DNA of 64,000 bases from Lachnospiraceae bacterium (GCA_017936885.1 JAGBEO010000028.1:152530-216529); one strand, 5' to 3'; shown: positions 14,479 through 23,501, numbered from the stretch's first letter. The notes: a model not told the origin generated them from the letters alone. Numbers and translations are program-made.

Positions 14479-16083
14479 ATGCCAAGAAAGCCATGCCCCC
14501 ACTTTGATGTACGGATTATACAACGCAGCAATCGACAGTCAGCCGTTGCTTCCGCTGCCTACCAGAGCGGCGAGCGGCTCTTTTCCGAATACGACCAGAA
14601 GCAGAAATACTATTCCCATAAAAGCGAGATTGTCCACACGGAAATCATGTTGCCGCCCCATGCCCCGCCGGAGTACGCAGACCGCAACACCCTATGGAAC
14701 GCCGCCGAAGCTGCCGAGAAGCAATGGAACGCCCAGCTTGCCCGGAGAATCATTCTTGCCATTCCAAGGGAAATCCCCCCGGAGCGGCAGGCTGACCTTA
14801 TCCGGGACTATTGCCGGGAGTTTTTCGTTTCCAAAGGCATGATTGTCGATTTTGCCGTCCACGACAAAGGAGACGGCAACCCCCACGCCCATATCCTCTT
14901 TACCATGCGGGCTATGGACGAATCCGGCAAATGGCTTCCCAAGTCCCGCAAGGTCTATGACCTTGACGGGAACGGCGAGCGAATCCGGCTACCGTCCGGG
15001 CGCTGGAAAAGCCACAAGGAGGACACCGTGGACTGGAACGACCAGAAGTATTGCGGGATCTGGCGGCAGGGCTGGGAGGACACCGCCAACCGCTATCTGG
15101 AAGAACTGGAAAGCCCGGTGCGCTTGAACTTAAAATCCTATGCGGAACAGGGCATAGACCAGATTCCCACCGTCCACATGGGAGCCGCCGCCAGCCACAT
15201 GGAGAAGAAAGGCGTTAAGACCGGCATTGGAAACCTGAACCGGGACATTGCAGCCGCCAACCGGCTCATGCGCTCAATCCGGCAGACGGTACGGAGTTTA
15301 AAGGGCTGGCTCTCCGACCTGAAAGAGAAAAAGGCGGCGCTTATGGAAACCCTGACCCAGACAAGGGAGCCGACCCTGCCGGCGCTTCTTTCCCGCTATA
15401 TGGACTTGCGGCGGGAGGAACGCTCTGACTGGACAGCCAAAGGGCAGCTTAAAGGCGCTGTCTCCGATTTTAACAAGGTCATGGCGGCGATTGACTTCTT
15501 GCAAAAGCAGCAAATCTCCACCGTGGAGAGCCTTGACAAGCGGCTGGACGAAATCAGCCAGACCGCACAAGCTATCCGAAAGGAAATGAAGAAATCCGAG
15601 CGCCGGATCAATGCCATTGATACCATGCTCTCCCACATTGACCGCTACGAAGCCGCACAGCCTGTCCATGCCGAGTATGCCGCTATCCGCTGGAAAGGGA
15701 AGAAAGAGAAATTCGCCGCCGCCCACCGGGACGAGCTGGACGCTTATAATGCCGCCGTCCGCTATTTCAAAGCGAACCCAAAAGACAAGGAATACAGCCG
15801 GAAAGACCTGACTGCCGAGCGCAAGACGCTTTCCGATTCCCAGCCGGAGCAGACGGAGAAGCTGGAAGCGGTTCAGGCAGACCTAAACGTGCTGCGGGAC
15901 GTGCGTTACTGGATAAACCAAGTGCTGCCGCCGGAGCAGTACCGCCAGCCCCCGGAAGCGGACGGGCGGAAGTCGCTCCAAAGCGAGCTAAAGGGACGGG
16001 CAGAACGCACCAAGCGGCAACAGGCGGCACAGAGCCGGAGTCAGCCGCCCCGCCCCCAGAAAAAACAGGATATGGAGCTATGA
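14479..16083 (+). CDS. MobA/MobL-family relaxase (MobQ type)
   Basis: 534 residues. Relaxase that would nick oriT and pilot single-stranded DNA in conjugal mobilization. N-terminal catalytic domain: PHFDVRIIQRSNRQSAVASAAYQSGE, the tyrosines near 29-39, and the metal-binding GNPHAHILFTMR at about 132-143. The C-terminal 250 residues are coiled coil and highly charged, probably for helper contacts. ATG 14479 has a perfect AAGGAGG 5 bp upstream; the longer frame from 14425 does not. Its stop overlaps a small ORF start (ATGA), then the primase gene follows. No mating-pore genes nearby. Confidence 0.9.
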   Translation: MPRKPCPHFDVRIIQRSNRQSAVASAAYQSGERLFSEYDQKQKYYSHKSEIVHTEIMLPPHAPPEYADRNTLWNAAEAAEKQWNAQLARRIILAIPREIPPERQADLIRDYCREFFVSKGMIVDFAVHDKGDGNPHAHILFTMRAMDESGKWLPKSRKVYDLDGNGERIRLPSGRWKSHKEDTVDWNDQKYCGIWRQGWEDTANRYLEELESPVRLNLKSYAEQGIDQIPTVHMGAAASHMEKKGVKTGIGNLNRDIAAANRLMRSIRQTVRSLKGWLSDLKEKKAALMETLTQTREPTLPALLSRYMDLRREERSDWTAKGQLKGAVSDFNKVMAAIDFLQKQQISTVESLDKRLDEISQTAQAIRKEMKKSERRINAIDTMLSHIDRYEAAQPVHAEYAAIRWKGKKEKFAAAHRDELDAYNAAVRYFKANPKDKEYSRKDLTAERKTLSDSQPEQTEKLEAVQADLNVLRDVRYWINQVLPPEQYRQPPEADGRKSLQSELKGRAERTKRQQAAQSRSQPPRPQKKQDMEL

Positions 16084-16142
16084 CCAGACAACCGAATATC
16101 AAACCTTATCAACCGGCGCTTGCCATTTTCAACCGAGAATGA
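16080..16142 (+). CDS. Possible 20-residue leader peptide overlapping relaxase stop
   Basis: ATG overlaps the relaxase stop as ATGA and encodes MTRQPNIKPYQPALAIFNRE. It could couple translation into the primase gene 41 bp on, or be the stump of a lost gene. No domain; low support. Confidence 0.25.
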   Translation: MTRQPNIKPYQPALAIFNRE

Positions 16143-16183
16143 CAGGTGCTTTTTCTATTTCAGGATTTTCAGGAGGACTTTTA

Positions 16184-16831
16184 TTGAATGTATTTGAAGC
16201 CGTGAAGCAGGCTGTCACGACAAGGCAGGCTGCCGAGCATTATGGAATCCGGGTGAACCGCAACGGAATGTGCGCCTGCCCGTTTCACAACGACAAGACC
16301 CCCAGCATGAAAGTTGACCGCCGCTTCCATTGCTTCGGCTGTCAGGCGGACGGGGACGTGATTGACTTTGTTTCCCGCCTGACCGGAATCGGCACAAGGA
16401 AAGCCGCCGTCATGCTGGCGCAGGATTTCTCTATTCCCTACGAGGACAGAGCGCCCACCGGCAGGAGTCGCCCCAGACCCAAAGCGCCGCCCGAAACGCC
16501 GGAGCAGCAATTTAGGCGCATGGAGCGGTATGCGTTTCGTGTACTGTCCGACTATTATCATTTCCTGCGCCGCTGGGAGAAAGACCTTGCCCCGCAAACG
16601 CCGGAGGAAACATGGAACCCGCTGTTTACGGAAGCCCTGCAAAACAAGGCAAAGGTGGAATACCTGCTGGACACCCTGCTTTTTTCCGGCATGGAGGAGC
16701 GGGCTTCCCTCATTACCGAGTATGGAAAGGAAGTGAAACGCCTTGAGCGAAGAATGGCAGAGCTTACCGCCGAAGATAAGGCAGGACGTGACCGAAGCCA
16801 TCGCCGCAGCGCCCCCGCCCCGAAGCGTTGA
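16184..16831 (+). CDS. CHC2 zinc-finger (DnaG-like) primase domain protein
   Basis: 215 residues. Zinc-binding domain of DnaG-type primases near the N-terminus: CPFHNDKTPSM followed by RFHCFGCQADGDVIDFV, the complete C-H...C-C pattern. No Toprim catalytic domain follows; the rest is helical and charged. TTG 16184 is chosen as start because AGGAGG lies 7 bp upstream and the product then begins MNVFEAVKQAV. The 3' end overlaps the next gene by 89 bp in another frame, so the two are probably translated together and work as a replication pair for the excised circle. Confidence 0.8.
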   Translation: MNVFEAVKQAVTTRQAAEHYGIRVNRNGMCACPFHNDKTPSMKVDRRFHCFGCQADGDVIDFVSRLTGIGTRKAAVMLAQDFSIPYEDRAPTGRSRPRPKAPPETPEQQFRRMERYAFRVLSDYYHFLRRWEKDLAPQTPEETWNPLFTEALQNKAKVEYLLDTLLFSGMEERASLITEYGKEVKRLERRMAELTAEDKAGRDRSHRRSAPAPKR

Positions 16832-18140
16832 CGAGGTAAAGTCCATGCTGGAAACTACGGAGAAAGGCGGCTTCCGCAACAGCATACGGAACTGCCTGAC
16901 CGTGTTCCAGTGTGATCCGCTCCTTTCCGGCGCAATCGCCTACAATATGCTGACTGACCGCAACGACATCATAAAGCCGCTGGGCTATGAGCGCACCACC
17001 GGCAAGGCAATCACGGACACGGATATGCGGTATATCCGGCTGTATCTGGAAGAAACCTACGGGCTTACCAGTGAGAAAAAGATTGCGGACGCCTGCGAGC
17101 TTGCCGCCCACCAGAACAGCTACCACCCGGTCAGAGATTACTTAAACAGCCTGACATGGGACGGGACAGAGCGAATCCGCTTCTGCCTGCGGCGCTTTCT
17201 GGGAGCTGACGCAGACGATTACACCTATGAAGCCCTGCGGCTTTTCATGCTGGGAGCCATTCACCGGGCATTCTGCCCCGGTTGCAAATTTGAGGTCATG
17301 CTCTGTCTGGTAGGCGGTCAGGGAGCCGGGAAGTCCAGCTTCTTTAGGCTGCTTGCCGGAAAGGACGAATGGTTTTCCGATGATTTGCGGAAGCTGGACG
17401 ATGAAAACGTCTACCGCAAGCTGCAAGGCTTCTGGATTATCGAAATGTCGGAAATGATTGCCACCGCAAACGCAAAGAGCATTGAGGAAATCAAGTCATT
17501 TTTAAGCCGCCAGAAAGAGGTCTACAAGACCCCCTATGCCATCCACCCGGAGGACAGACCAAGGCAATGCGTGTTCGGCGGCACTTCAAACGCCCTTGAC
17601 TTCCTGCCCCTTGACCGTTCCGGCAACCGCCGCTTCCTGCCGGTTCTGGTATGCCCCGAACAGGCGGAAGTCCACATTTTGGAGGATGAAGCCGCTTCAC
17701 GGGCTTATATCAGCCAGATGTGGGCGGAAGCCATGACAATATACAAAAGCGGCGGCTGGAAGCTGGCACTCACTCCCGAAATGGGACGCTACCTAAAGGA
17801 ACACCAGCGGGACTTTATGCCGGAGGACACCAAGGCGGGGCAGATTCAGGCGTTCCTTGACAGCTACACCGGCGGGGCGGTCTGCTCCAAGCAGCTCTAC
17901 AAGGAAGCCTTAAACCATGCCTTTGACGAGCCGAAGCAATGGGAAATCCGGGAAATCAACGAGATAATGAACCAGTGTGTCACCGGCTGGAAGTATTTCT
18001 CCAATCCCCGTATGTTCGCCGGGTACGGCAGACAAAAGGGCTGGGAACGGGAGCAACCGGCAACGGGCATCGACAACGGAGGGGAAAAAACGCCGGACGG
18101 ATTCGAGCCGGTCACGGAGCAAATGGAGCTTCCGTTCTGA
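16743..18140 (+). CDS. VapE/VirE-like P-loop protein (replicative helicase type)
   Basis: 465 residues. Virulence-associated E family ATPase: Walker A GGQGAGKSSFF near 198-208, FWIIEMSEM as Walker B region near 235, KEVYKTPYA and GTSNALDFLPLDRSGNRRF (sensor and arginine-finger area). Such proteins usually sit next to a CHC2 primase domain on satellites and mobilizable elements and are thought to drive replication of the excised form. Starts at TTG 16743, overlapping the primase gene. The C-terminal tail of 60 residues is low complexity. GC-rich like its neighbours. Confidence 0.8.
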   Translation: MSEEWQSLPPKIRQDVTEAIAAAPPPRSVDEVKSMLETTEKGGFRNSIRNCLTVFQCDPLLSGAIAYNMLTDRNDIIKPLGYERTTGKAITDTDMRYIRLYLEETYGLTSEKKIADACELAAHQNSYHPVRDYLNSLTWDGTERIRFCLRRFLGADADDYTYEALRLFMLGAIHRAFCPGCKFEVMLCLVGGQGAGKSSFFRLLAGKDEWFSDDLRKLDDENVYRKLQGFWIIEMSEMIATANAKSIEEIKSFLSRQKEVYKTPYAIHPEDRPRQCVFGGTSNALDFLPLDRSGNRRFLPVLVCPEQAEVHILEDEAASRAYISQMWAEAMTIYKSGGWKLALTPEMGRYLKEHQRDFMPEDTKAGQIQAFLDSYTGGAVCSKQLYKEALNHAFDEPKQWEIREINEIMNQCVTGWKYFSNPRMFAGYGRQKGWEREQPATGIDNGGEKTPDGFEPVTEQMELPF

Positions 18141-18306
18141 AAAAATCCGGGCAGGAACGACCCCGTTGCCGACTTCGTTGCTATCCCGTTGCCGACCCTT
18201 TCCTTGTCTGGCTCATTTCATGTGCGCGGGCAACGAGCCAAGCGGATATGCTTACATATCCATTTGGCGACTGCCGCGACAACGACAGTTATGGAGGTAA
18301 ATGCCT

Positions 18307-18540
18307 ATGGCAAATAACAGGATGAATGACGATACAAAAAGATATTCAGATATTCCGGTCTGGTGTAGATATACGCTGACCATTGAAGAAGCTGCCGGAT
18401 ACTACCATATCGGCGAGGGAAAGCTGCGAATGCTCATTGATGCACATCCCAATGAGGATTTTTATGTTATGAATGGGAACAGAGCCTTGATTAAGCGTGA
18501 GAAATTCGAGCGGTATCTGGATCAGGCAACGGTTGTATAA
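18307..18540 (+). CDS. xis: Excisionase (Tn916 Xis-like)
   Basis: 77 residues with a MerR-like winged helix: YTLTIEEAAGYYHIGEGKLRMLI, then DFYVMNGNRALIKREKFERYLD. Small basic excisionase that would bind near the element ends and favour excision by the downstream integrase. GGAGG at 18293-18297 gives 9-bp spacing to ATG 18307, better than to the ATG at 18301. Base composition changes here from GC-rich to the lower GC of the int gene. Confidence 0.85.
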   Translation: MANNRMNDDTKRYSDIPVWCRYTLTIEEAAGYYHIGEGKLRMLIDAHPNEDFYVMNGNRALIKREKFERYLDQATVV

Positions 18541-18633
18541 AAAGTTCAAAAAGAGAAATAGCAGATTGCCGTTATCCTATGATAAAGCTATACGGAGAGT
18601 CAAATTTGTGGTATTATAACCTTGCAAGTTTGG

Positions 18634-18655
18634 CTCTCCTTTTTTGAAAGGAGAG
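18634..18655 (+). promoter_or_regulatory. Hairpin sequestering the integrase ribosome-binding site
   Basis: Perfect 9-bp inverted repeat CTCTCCTTT (18634-18642), loop TTTG, AAAGGAGAG (18647-18655). The right arm is the Shine-Dalgarno sequence of int (ATG 18661). In mRNA the hairpin would hide the site, so int translation may be limited or depend on an alternative upstream structure. Confidence 0.6.
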
Positions 18656-18660
18656 TTTCG

Positions 18661-19860
18661 ATGAGTGAGAAAAGACGAGATAACCGTAATCGGATTTTGC
18701 GTGAGGGCGAGTACCAGCGCACAGATGGGAGGTATCGGTTCCGTTATATTGATGAGGACGGCAAGGAGAAAAATGTTTACAGTTGGCGTTTGGATAAGAA
18801 TGACCCTACGCCCAAAGGAAAAAAGAGGGAGCCTTCGCTGCGGGAAAAAGAGAAGCAGATTGAAGCTGATTTGTTTGACCACATTGTAACCAATGGCGGT
18901 AACTACACGGTATTGGAGCTGGTAGAGAAGTATGTGTCTTTGAAAACCGGCGTTCGTCATAATACCGTTGCCGGGTACAAGACGGTCATTAACATCCTGA
19001 AAAAAGAAGCGTTTGGCAGGCAGCGCATTGATAAGGTACGTTTGTCGGATGCAAAGGCGTGGCTTATCAAACTTCAGCAGGTAGACGGCAGAGGGTATAG
19101 CTCCATTCATTCTATCAGAGGCGTTCTCAGACCGGCATTTCAGATGGCGGTAGATGATGACCTAATTCGCAAAAATCCTTTCGGATTTGAACTGGCATCG
19201 GTTATTGTCAATGATTCTGTTACGAGAGAAGCGATTACCCGGAAGCAGGAGAGGGATTTGCTGAAATTCATTAAAGAAGATAATCATTTCAACAGATATT
19301 ATGATGCAATCTATATCCTTTTCCACACGGGGCTTCGGATTTCAGAGTTTTGTGGATTGACAATACCTGATATTGAGTTTGAGGAGATGCGTATTAAGGT
19401 AGACCACCAACTACAGCGTACATCACAGATGGAATATGTGATTCAGGAGCCGAAAACCGAAAGCGGCATTCGCTATGTGCCTATGACAGAAGAAGTTGCG
19501 GCGTGCTTTAGCAGGATAATTGCCAAGCGGGAAGCTCCGAAAGTAGAGCCGATGGTGGATGGATATATCCGTTTCTTATGTTTGGACAAGAACGATATGC
19601 CTATGGTTGCGCTTCACTGGGAAAAGTATCTGGAACATATCATTGAAAAGTATAACAAGATTTATCGTATCCAGATGCCGAAAGTAACCCCTCATGTATG
19701 CAGACATACCTTTTGTTCCAATATGGCAAAGTCGGGGATGAACCCCAAGACTTTACAGTATATCATGGGTCATGCAGACATTAGCGTAACCTTGAACACC
19801 TACACCCATGTGAATTTTGACGATGCCAAGGAGGAATTGCATCGAGTAGCGAATGGCTGA
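18661..19860 (+). CDS. int: Tyrosine integrase of element C (Tn916 Int family)
   Basis: 399 residues. Integrates and excises the element at the LMW-PTP gene. N-terminal arm-binding domain as in Tn916 Int (GEYQRTDGRYRFRYIDEDGK), core-binding SAM-like domain about 85-175, catalytic domain with R226 (HTGLRISE), H345-x-x-R348 (HVCRHTFC), H371 (GHADIS) and nucleophile Y381 (NTYTHV). ATG 18661 follows AAAGGAGAG. The gene ends 184 bp before the right core, the usual place for a phage-like int. The fragment at 6964 is a relative. Confidence 0.93.
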   Translation: MSEKRRDNRNRILREGEYQRTDGRYRFRYIDEDGKEKNVYSWRLDKNDPTPKGKKREPSLREKEKQIEADLFDHIVTNGGNYTVLELVEKYVSLKTGVRHNTVAGYKTVINILKKEAFGRQRIDKVRLSDAKAWLIKLQQVDGRGYSSIHSIRGVLRPAFQMAVDDDLIRKNPFGFELASVIVNDSVTREAITRKQERDLLKFIKEDNHFNRYYDAIYILFHTGLRISEFCGLTIPDIEFEEMRIKVDHQLQRTSQMEYVIQEPKTESGIRYVPMTEEVAACFSRIIAKREAPKVEPMVDGYIRFLCLDKNDMPMVALHWEKYLEHIIEKYNKIYRIQMPKVTPHVCRHTFCSNMAKSGMNPKTLQYIMGHADISVTLNTYTHVNFDDAKEELHRVANG

Positions 19861-19869
19861 AAAGCCCGT

Positions 19870-19907
19870 TGGTAAGACAGCTTATTTTACCAACGTATTT
19901 ACCAATT
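19870..19907. repeat. Right arm-site candidates of element C
   Basis: TTTACCAA at 19887 and 19899 (12 bp apart) plus an inverted TTGGTAA at 19870-19876. The direct pair matches the left-end pair at 9319/9330. Confidence 0.6.
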
Positions 19908-20044
19908 TTGCAGGAACAAATATGAGAAAGTATGGGACGATTTGAGAAAATACTCTGGAAACAGAGATTTTCGGAACAGCCCACAAACCCTGTAAAATCA
20001 AGCATTTGAGAAGAAATACAGGACTTATAAGGAGTTACAGAAAA

Positions 20045-20497
20045 ATGATAAAAGTATTATTTGTCTGCCACGGCAACATCTGCCGCAGCACCATGGCCCA
20101 AAGCGTCATGACCCACCTTCTAACCCAACATCACACAGCAGACAATTTTCAAATTGACTCCGCAGCAACCAGCCGCGAAGAAATCGGCAACCCGCCCCAT
20201 TACGGAACCGTCAATAAGCTGCGCCAGGTAGGTATCCCGTTGGTGCCTCACAGGGCGCGCCAGATGACGAAACAGGACTACACCGAATGCGATTACTTAA
20301 TCGGTATGGACGATGCCAACATCCGCAACATGGAACGGATAGCAGGCGGTGACCCGGAACATAAGATCCATAAATTGTTGGAATATGCCGGAAGCAGCAG
20401 GGCGATCGCAGACCCTTGGTACACAGGGAATTTTGATGTGACATACGAAGATGTGTTAGAAGGATGCGAAGCATTCCTAAGGTATCTCGGATTATAA
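20045..20497 (+). CDS. Low-molecular-weight protein tyrosine phosphatase (integration target)
   Basis: 150 residues, cytosolic. Active-site loop VCHGNICRST near the N-terminus (C-x5-R, C8 and R14) and the conserved DP of IADPWYTG near 121, so a complete LMW-PTP that dephosphorylates phosphotyrosine or arginine (the arsenate-reductase-like fold). ATG 20045 follows GGAG; an in-frame TTG at 20006 has no site. The first 31 bp are repeated at 9227 and, diverged, at 2259, so this gene is the attachment site of the tandem elements, and its first ten codons, ribosome-binding site and promoter now come from the end of element C. Followed by a terminator. Confidence 0.9.
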   Translation: MIKVLFVCHGNICRSTMAQSVMTHLLTQHHTADNFQIDSAATSREEIGNPPHYGTVNKLRQVGIPLVPHRARQMTKQDYTECDYLIGMDDANIRNMERIAGGDPEHKIHKLLEYAGSSRAIADPWYTGNFDVTYEDVLEGCEAFLRYLGL

Positions 20498-20526
20498 CCA
20501 TATAAACAAATAACGCAAACAAATAA

Positions 20527-20563
20527 AAAGACGGTCATCGAGGAAAAGTAGATGGCCGTCTTT
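20527..20563. terminator. Bidirectional terminator between phosphatase and chemoreceptor
   Basis: AAAGACGGTCATC (20527-20539) pairs with GATGGCCGTCTTT (20551-20563), flanked by A and T runs on the two sides, between convergent genes. Confidence 0.8.
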
Positions 20564-20631
20564 CCATTATATAGTTATTGGTGGTAACTAATAAGAGGAA
20601 ACTAAATTAAATTATTAAAAAGAATTGGAAA

Positions 20632-22689
20632 TTACAGCGTAAAGCTGTCTACAATCTCTTTCAAGCTGTCCGAATAAGCAATCGTCTTCTCTACCATGTT
20701 GTAAGTATCCGTAGTCAGAGCCACGATATTAGCGTTGTTATCCACTACATTATTGACACCGTTAGTGGTCTCGGTAATAGAAGAATTGATCTGGCTGATC
20801 GCATCTGACATCTTGAGCATCGTATTATTTAAGTTGTCAATAGAAGTATCAATATCGCTCATAGTCTGGTTGACGAATCTCGCATCATTTGAATACTGTT
20901 CACTGACATTCATAAAGTTGCCATAGTCAGCCAGTACCGTTTCGTCTAAGAACGTCAGGGTAGCAGTCAGGCTGCGTTCCATTTTCTGTACAGCAGCGAT
21001 TACCTCAGAAACAATCTGTGTAATATCGCCCACAGTCTCAGAGGACTGATCTGCCAGTTTGCCGATCTCATCAGCAACCACCGCGAAACCGCGTCCCTGT
21101 TCTCCGGCTCTGGCAGCTTCGATAGAAGCATTCAGGGACAGAAGAGAAGTCTGCTTTGCGATATCCATAATGTTCTTAGCCAGTTCATTGATCTTGGAAA
21201 CTGACTTGGAATTTTCAATTGCCAGTTCGGAATCATCCTTCACAGACTCATACATATGTTTTGTCCGTTCGCTGGCGGATACGGTGTCAGCCTTTAGTTT
21301 TTCTGCACGTTTCATGATTTCCTCTGACAGGGTAACACCCTCGGAGGCCTTACGGTTGATGGCGGAGGTGTTTTCTTCAATTTCACGTATTTCATCACTG
21401 ATTGCCGCGGTATTTGCAGCAGTCTCTTCCATGGTAGCGGACAGCTCTTCTGCGGTAGCAGAGTTGTCATTGGCGTTATCATTGACGGTGTTTGCTATGT
21501 CATGCAATCTGCCTGCACTTTCACTGATGGAAGTGGAAGCGGAGGAAATATCGCTCATCATTTGGCTGAAAGACTGCCGCATTTTCTGTACGGCACGGCT
21601 CATTTCACCGGTCTCATCATGGTGTTTTAAGAGTGAATGATAGGATTCATCATGAGAGATATCCAAGTCAGCTGTTTTGCGGATAACCTTGGTAACTACT
21701 TTAATAGGAGTGGTGATAGTGCTTGCAAAGATGAAGCCCAGTCCCATAAAGATTACAATAATAACGATACAGCTTATCACGCTGGTGTGGATAGCGCTGT
21801 CACGCATCTGGGCGATGGGCTCCAGGACGATATCCTTGTCGATTGCCAGACAGAGAATCCAATTGTTTAAGTCGGATACATTGTAAGCCAGATACTGTCC
21901 TGTACTTTCATCAGTAGTAACAGCAGTTTCCGGGGGATTACCGCTGTTGATCTGTGCCACAATATCCGTGATCAGAGCATTATCGGCAGTGGTACCGATC
22001 TTGGTTTCATCAGGATGATAGATATACACGCCGTTACTGTCCAGCAGATAAGCATAACTGGTATCGGAATCAAACACATGGATATCAGCCAGGGTATCAG
22101 ATAACAGGGATACTTTAATATTAGTAAAAAGAACACCCGCCAGGGTAATATCATCAAAATGGCTTGTCTGGGGAACACCGATGGAGATCATCGGTTCGCC
22201 GGTTTCTTCATCGAAGAACACATCACTCTGTGCGGGCGCATTATTCTCCATAATATATTGTACGAAAGGTTCATCGGCATAGGAGACTACTTCAGCATCC
22301 AGATTAGAACTGCAGTAAAGCATCAGATCGTCACCGCATACATAGTTAATGCTTTCGTGGGTTGGATTAGATTTTAAATAATTATGTAAGGCAGCCCGTA
22401 CTTCTTTGGCATATTTCTGCCCGTTGTTAGTGCTGAATACATAGAAGTTCTCGGAACTGTCCAGGTATTTCATGGTTGCATTGTATTTCTCGATTGATTC
22501 ATCAATACTGCGGCCCTGTGTCTTCACTATTTCTGTCAGGGAATCCTCCGTGTAGGAAATCAGGGACTCCTTGGATGTTTTTGTAAGAGAATTATAGTTA
22601 ACAACCACAGCAATGATAACCGCCACAATAATAAACAGGATAAGAATACAGGAAATCTTTGTCTGAATAGATGATAATTTCTTTGACAT
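20632..22689 (-). CDS. Methyl-accepting chemotaxis protein, Cache sensor
   Basis: 685 residues, inner membrane. One TM at about 12-31, a large extracellular dCache-type sensor (about 35-300, with the [15 protein letters not shown] strand), a second TM at about 303-325, HAMP, then the cytoplasmic signalling coiled coil with the highly conserved tip [18 protein letters not shown] (about 535-552). Ligand unknown; such sensors often bind small acids or amino acids. It does not carry a C-terminal CheR-binding pentapeptide. GGAGG site before ATG. Ends at the shared terminator. Confidence 0.92.
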   Translation of the reverse strand: MSKKLSSIQTKISCILILFIIVAVIIAVVVNYNSLTKTSKESLISYTEDSLTEIVKTQGRSIDESIEKYNATMKYLDSSENFYVFSTNNGQKYAKEVRAALHNYLKSNPTHESINYVCGDDLMLYCSSNLDAEVVSYADEPFVQYIMENNAPAQSDVFFDEETGEPMISIGVPQTSHFDDITLAGVLFTNIKVSLLSDTLADIHVFDSDTSYAYLLDSNGVYIYHPDETKIGTTADNALITDIVAQINSGNPPETAVTTDESTGQYLAYNVSDLNNWILCLAIDKDIVLEPIAQMRDSAIHTSVISCIVIIVIFMGLGFIFASTITTPIKVVTKVIRKTADLDISHDESYHSLLKHHDETGEMSRAVQKMRQSFSQMMSDISSASTSISESAGRLHDIANTVNDNANDNSATAEELSATMEETAANTAAISDEIREIEENTSAINRKASEGVTLSEEIMKRAEKLKADTVSASERTKHMYESVKDDSELAIENSKSVSKINELAKNIMDIAKQTSLLSLNASIEAARAGEQGRGFAVVADEIGKLADQSSETVGDITQIVSEVIAAVQKMERSLTATLTFLDETVLADYGNFMNVSEQYSNDARFVNQTMSDIDTSIDNLNNTMLKMSDAISQINSSITETTNGVNNVVDNNANIVALTTDTYNMVEKTIAYSDSLKEIVDSFTL

Positions 22690-23082
22690 ATAACTCCTCC
22701 ATGGTGCCCGTTTTCGGGCAACTTAATCGTTTTAGTTATAATATCATATCTGAAAGGAAAAAAATAGTTATTATTTTATAAAAATATCAAATTTGACAAA
22801 AATGCCAAATGAAGCACACCCAAATTAAGCATAATGACAACTAAAATCTTTTCTTAAATTGAAAAAAGAGGAACTTAAACGTTTACTTACGGAATTTACA
22901 TAAAATTTACCCTGATTTTGCAGTGTTTTGATAGTGAACAGGGAGCATTTTGCGTATCCTATTATTATGTAATTTATCATGTAATATGTGTCCGGATGTA
23001 GGAAGTTTTCCCGGACAGAAACAGCTTTATTGAATGAAGCGCAGAAGAATAGCGGGTGAAAAACGGCAGGGAGGAAAAGCAT
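22690..23082. other. Intergenic region with Pho-box-like repeats
   Basis: About 390 bp between divergent genes. A small GCCCG-TTTT-CGGGC hairpin lies in the chemoreceptor leader (about 22712-22725). TTTAC repeats at 22895 and 22906, 11 bp apart, with a weaker TTTAC at 22882, look like a Pho box for the phosphate genes. Confidence 0.5.
22882..22911 (+). promoter_or_regulatory. Pho-box-like direct repeats before the phosphate cluster
   Basis: TTTACA (22895) and TTTACC (22906) are 11 bp apart, the helical-turn spacing of PhoP boxes; another TTTAC lies at 22882. A second candidate set, GTAAA at 23335/23346 and TTTACA/ATTACC at 23357/23368, again 11 bp apart, precedes pstS itself. Confidence 0.45.
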
Positions 23083-23331
23083 ATGAAAATAATCATGTCG
23101 ATAATCGGTAAAATGGGAAATATGGAATTGGAGAACGTGGCAATGATAAGCCTGATACTGCACACGTTATTATGGTTTATACTTGGCGGATGTGCAGGAA
23201 GTGTTACAGCCCTTTGTATGCAGGCATCCGGAGAGCTACAGTTGTCCTATATGATTACGGCAGGTTCCGTATGTGCACTTGTATTCGGATATGTATGCGG
23301 TATGGTATATCTGCTGCGCAGGGAAGCATAA
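23083..23331 (+). CDS. Small membrane protein upstream of pstS, unknown
   Basis: 82 residues with two transmembrane helices (about 21-41, ISLILHTLLWFILGGCAG, and 55-78, YMITAGSVCALVFGYVCGM). ATG 23083 is preceded by GGGAGG; an in-frame GTG at 23056 is less likely. No domain recognised. Its place between the first Pho-box candidate and pstS suggests co-regulation with phosphate uptake. Confidence 0.6.
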   Translation: MKIIMSIIGKMGNMELENVAMISLILHTLLWFILGGCAGSVTALCMQASGELQLSYMITAGSVCALVFGYVCGMVYLLRREA

Positions 23332-23501
23332 ATTGTAAAAGAAAGGTAAAAAAAGATTTACAAACAAATTACCGGAACGTGATAGTTTGTAAAGTGCTCC
23401 GGCTGGTAGACTGTGGTTCAGATGAAGCGAAACAACTGTTGAAATAGTGACGGCTGTTTCCTGCATACTTATAAAACATTATGAAAAAGAGGAGTGGAAT
23501 T

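Larger units (their letters stand above)
9258..20075. mobile_element. Element C: mobilizable element with MobQ relaxase, VapE-like protein, xis and int
   Basis: About 10.8 kb between the 31-bp repeats at 9227-9257 and 20045-20075. Left end: TGATAAAATAC (9272) and TTTACCAA pair (9319, 9330). Right end: excisionase, integrase, then a TTTACCAA pair (19887, 19899) about 146 bp before the core. It encodes a relaxase but no type IV secretion or coupling protein, so it would need a helper element for transfer. Base composition is mosaic: the block 11.5-18.2 kb is GC-rich, the two ends are not. Three of its genes are broken. Confidence 0.75.
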
